Positions 6,168 to 6,816 of a stretch of 6,816 bases of DNA are shown in pieces. Numbering within the stretch: the first letter of the stretch is position 1; every line of letters begins with the position of its first letter. Below the pieces are notes generated by a model. The model searched no databases, had not been told where the DNA came from, and was given only the letters and a program-made list of their open reading frames with translations. The position numbers and the translations under genes are program-made. The stretch is from Pelomonas sp036401055 (GTDB lineage Bacteria; Pseudomonadota; Gammaproteobacteria; Burkholderiales; Burkholderiaceae_C): assembly GCA_036401055.1 (NCBI GenBank), contig DASWWC010000318.1:1-6816 (forward strand), written 5' to 3'.

Positions 6168-6816
6168 AACTCGCCCTCACCCTGCTGCTGGCCACGGCCG
6201 CCACCCAGGCACAGACACCGCCCGACACGCTGGCCTCCGCCGCCTCGGCGCCCGAGCCGGCCGCCTCCGAGCCCCAGCCCGCACCCGGCCCGCCGCCGCC
6301 CAGCTGCGCGCAGCTGACCAGCCGCGCGCTGTCGGCCGACCTGAAGGCCGCCACGGCGCAGTCGCAGAACCAGCCGCTGCAGGCCCAGGTCAAGCTGCAC
6401 GACGAGGCCGTGGCGCAATGGGGCGCGGCCATCGCCACCTGCGACGGCCGTGCGCGCGACCGTGCGCTGCGCAACCTGGCCGACAGCCAGAAGGCCCACG
6501 ACACGCTGGCCGAGAAGCTGCAGGCCGGTAGCCAGTGCGAGGGCGCCCACCGCGACGCGTCCGCACTGCAGGAGCTGGCCCGCACGGCCTTCGGCGAGCG
6601 CCGCTTCCCCGACGCCGCCAGCCTCTACCGCAAGGCCGAGGGCATGTGGGAACTGGCCGCCGAGCAATGCAACGGCAGCCAGCAGCAGACCGCGCTGCGC
6701 CGCCGCGAGCAGAGCGAGATCGACGCCCACAACGCCGAGTTCTGCGCCCCGCCCTTCGACCGCGCGCGCGAGTTCTCCGGCAAGCTGCGCAACAGCGCCG
6801 CCGCGCTGCCGTTGGC
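6164..6816 (+). CDS. Exported protein with proline-rich linker and tandem Cys/Trp helical (TPR-like) repeats, 3' truncated by window
   Basis: The frame is open from the ATG in the ATGA overlap to the right edge, giving 217 visible residues and no stop. Residues 1-16 form a Sec signal peptide (Lys2, hydrophobic core, likely cut after TQA16). A Pro/Ala/Ser-rich linker follows (about 18-47). From Cys48 the protein is helical and built from two similar units of about 76 residues. Cys48, Trp86 and Cys93 in the first correspond to Cys125, Trp162 and Cys169 in the second, and Cys194 would start a third. The segment FPDAASLYRKAEGMWELAAEQC (in parts 148-169) looks TPR-like. The even spacing of Cys suggests disulfides in the periplasm. 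I do not recognise the family. Tight coupling to the lipoprotein gene suggests the two proteins act together, perhaps with this one docking on it. Confidence 0.8.
   Translation, partial: MKLALTLLLATAATQAQTPPDTLASAASAPEPAASEPQPAPGPPPPSCAQLTSRALSADLKAATAQSQNQPLQAQVKLHDEAVAQWGAAIATCDGRARDRALRNLADSQKAHDTLAEKLQAGSQCEGAHRDASALQELARTAFGERRFPDAASLYRKAEGMWELAAEQCNGSQQQTALRRREQSEIDAHNAEFCAPPFDRAREFSGKLRNSAAALPL

Noticed and set aside
5980..6730. Two overlapping minus-strand open frames (201 and 243 codons) opposite the last gene
   Set aside because: Composition is Ala/Ser/Arg- or Gly/Leu-rich with no domain. The plus-strand frame in the same place has a signal peptide, repeated Cys/Trp modules and an ATGA junction, so it is the real gene.

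Overview
The window is about 70% G+C and densely coding, with strong G/C bias at third codon positions. That bias keeps the wrong frames open for long stretches. Codon use, the LysR and GGDEF content and the short intergenic gaps suggest a betaproteobacterium of the order Burkholderiales, of a Comamonadaceae or related type. This is inferred from sequence style; there is no rRNA or other phylogenetic marker here. I see no tRNA, rRNA, CRISPR array, insertion sequence, phage gene or plasmid gene.

Layout. (1) Bases 3-485, plus strand: the 3' end of a gene that enters from the left. Its C-terminal helical part resembles the C-lobe of APH/AmgK-type phosphotransferases, but the catalytic loop looks degenerate. 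(2) Bases 482-2905, minus strand: a two-gene operon of an M20-family metallodipeptidase followed, with no spacer, by a LysR-type regulator. The regulator's stop codon overlaps that of the convergent partial gene. (3) Bases 2906-2978: a 73-bp divergent promoter region. (4) Bases 2979-4742, plus strand: a membrane diguanylate cyclase with two membrane segments, a large periplasmic sensor region, HAMP and GGEEF. (5) Bases 4743-4832: a 90-bp gap with a strong GC-rich hairpin. (6) Bases 4833-6816, plus strand: a translationally coupled pair (ATGA overlap). The first gene is an outer-membrane-type lipoprotein that reads as a PDZ-containing M48-like protein whose zinc-protease motifs have been lost. 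The second is an exported proline-rich protein with a repeated Cys/Trp helical module, cut by the window end.

How the parts may work together. The M20 enzyme and LysR protein are probably a peptide- or dipeptide-utilisation unit in which the regulator controls its own operon, and perhaps the divergent cyclase gene. The diguanylate cyclase would turn a periplasmic signal into cyclic di-GMP in the cytoplasm. The last two genes make two envelope proteins that are probably translated together and may act together. This lipoprotein plus Cys/Trp-repeat pair is the least explained part of the window and the best candidate for something undescribed.
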